Source: Actinomadura atramentaria DSM 43919 (GTDB taxonomy: Bacteria > Actinomycetota > Actinomycetes > Streptosporangiales > Streptosporangiaceae). From it: DNA of 64,000 nucleotides. Below the pieces are notes generated by a model, which searched no databases, was not told where the DNA came from, and saw nothing but the letters and a program-made list of their open reading frames with translations. Location: contig NZ_KB907227.1 in the NCBI RefSeq assembly GCF_000381885.1, positions 53,482 through 117,481 of the forward strand, in the 5' to 3' direction. Positions 63,696 through 64,000 of this stretch are shown here, one piece after another. Both the position numbers and the translations under genes were made by a program. The stretch's first letter is position 1; every line of letters starts with the position of its first letter.

Positions 63696-64000
63696 GTGCG
63701 CAAGGTCCTGATCGCCAACCGCGGCGAGATCGCGGTCCGAATCGCCCGCGCCTGCCGCGACGCCGGGCTCGCCAGTGTCGCGGTGTACGCCGAGCCGGAC
63801 CTGGACGCCCTGCACGTGCGCGTCGCGGACGAGGCGTACTCGCTGGAGGGCCGGAGCGCGGCCGAGAGCTACCTGGACATCGGCAAGCTGCTGAAGGTCG
63901 CCGCCGAGTCCGGCGCGGACGCCGTTCACCCGGGTTATGGGTTCCTGGCGGAGAACGCGGATTTCGCGTCGGCCGTGCGGGATGCGGGGTTGACGTGGAT
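63696..64000 (+). CDS. Acyl-CoA carboxylase biotin carboxylase (alpha) subunit, 3' end outside the window
   Basis: The first ~101 residues are visible, from GTG 63696 (GGGAGGAG 8-9 nt upstream). The N-terminal biotin carboxylase signature is clear: VRKVLIANRGEIAVRIARA, YAEPDLDALHVRVADEA, and the ATP-grasp segment AVHPGYGFLAENADFA. Actinobacterial alpha subunits carry biotin carboxylase and BCCP in one ~590-aa chain and pair with beta subunits like that at 41233; this pairing is inferred, since the genes lie 21 kb apart. Confidence 0.9.
   Translation, partial: MRKVLIANRGEIAVRIARACRDAGLASVAVYAEPDLDALHVRVADEAYSLEGRSAAESYLDIGKLLKVAAESGADAVHPGYGFLAENADFASAVRDAGLTW

Overview
The window is very GC-rich (coding third positions almost always G or C), uses many GTG starts, and carries gene families typical of filamentous Actinomycetota: XRE/DUF397 pairs, BldG-like STAS, SpoIIE phosphatase, Spo0M, ANTAR, Tad pili, type VII secretion parts and epsilon-type acyl-CoA carboxylase subunits. 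The mix suggests a morphologically complex actinomycete, most like the Streptosporangiales (Actinomadura/Thermomonosporaceae). That assignment is inference from gene content. It looks like chromosome with a single recognisable mobile element, a tnpB.

Layout. 1-7737: the 3' part of a CbxX/EccA-type AAA ATPase, a membrane Ser/Thr kinase with an adjacent protein resembling its own ectodomain, a PadR/HAAS/CPBP-protease operon with a candidate operator, and a second kinase whose extracellular domain resembles spore-associated protein SapA. 7814-10329: a WhiJ/AbaA-type regulatory locus (DUF397, XRE, divergent HATPase) followed by a BldG-like STAS protein. 10454-16114: a two-subunit M16B peptidase operon, Spo0M with a long Gly/Pro tail, and a coiled-coil membrane protein. 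16344-25884: a giant disordered protein, a SigR-like ECF sigma factor behind a consensus-type promoter but without rsrA next to it, a subtilisin inhibitor, and CBS, ANTAR and SpoIIE-phosphatase proteins.

25932-31614: two prolyl-tRNA synthetases of different evolutionary types (about 480 aa without an editing domain; 564 aa with one) flanking a solo TnpB with intact catalytic residues. 31657-38364: an M16-like metalloprotease fused to a long helical C-terminal region, two paralogous secreted SH3 proteins that share an upstream nucleotide block, a DJ-1/dienelactone hydrolase fusion and its divergent LysR regulator. 38489-44499: PEP carboxylase, acyl-CoA carboxylase beta and epsilon subunits and an NYN nuclease; the matching biotin carboxylase begins at the right edge (63696).

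44512-55125 is a compact minus-strand Tad/Flp pilus operon (CpaB, CpaE, TadA, TadB, TadC, Flp pilin, three TadE/G-like pseudopilins) followed by a LysM-BTAD protein. 55500-61607 holds an FHA-EccC type VII secretion ATPase, a WXG100 protein and a lipoprotein, separated by a pair of large palindromes. 61687-62153 is a zinc-independent L33-L31 operon behind a candidate Zur box; an SPFH protein follows.

No rRNA, tRNA or CRISPR array was recognised. The main leads are the double ProRS with TnpB between, the intergenic repeats with a covarying stem, the unusual domain fusions, and the predicted SigR and Zur sites.
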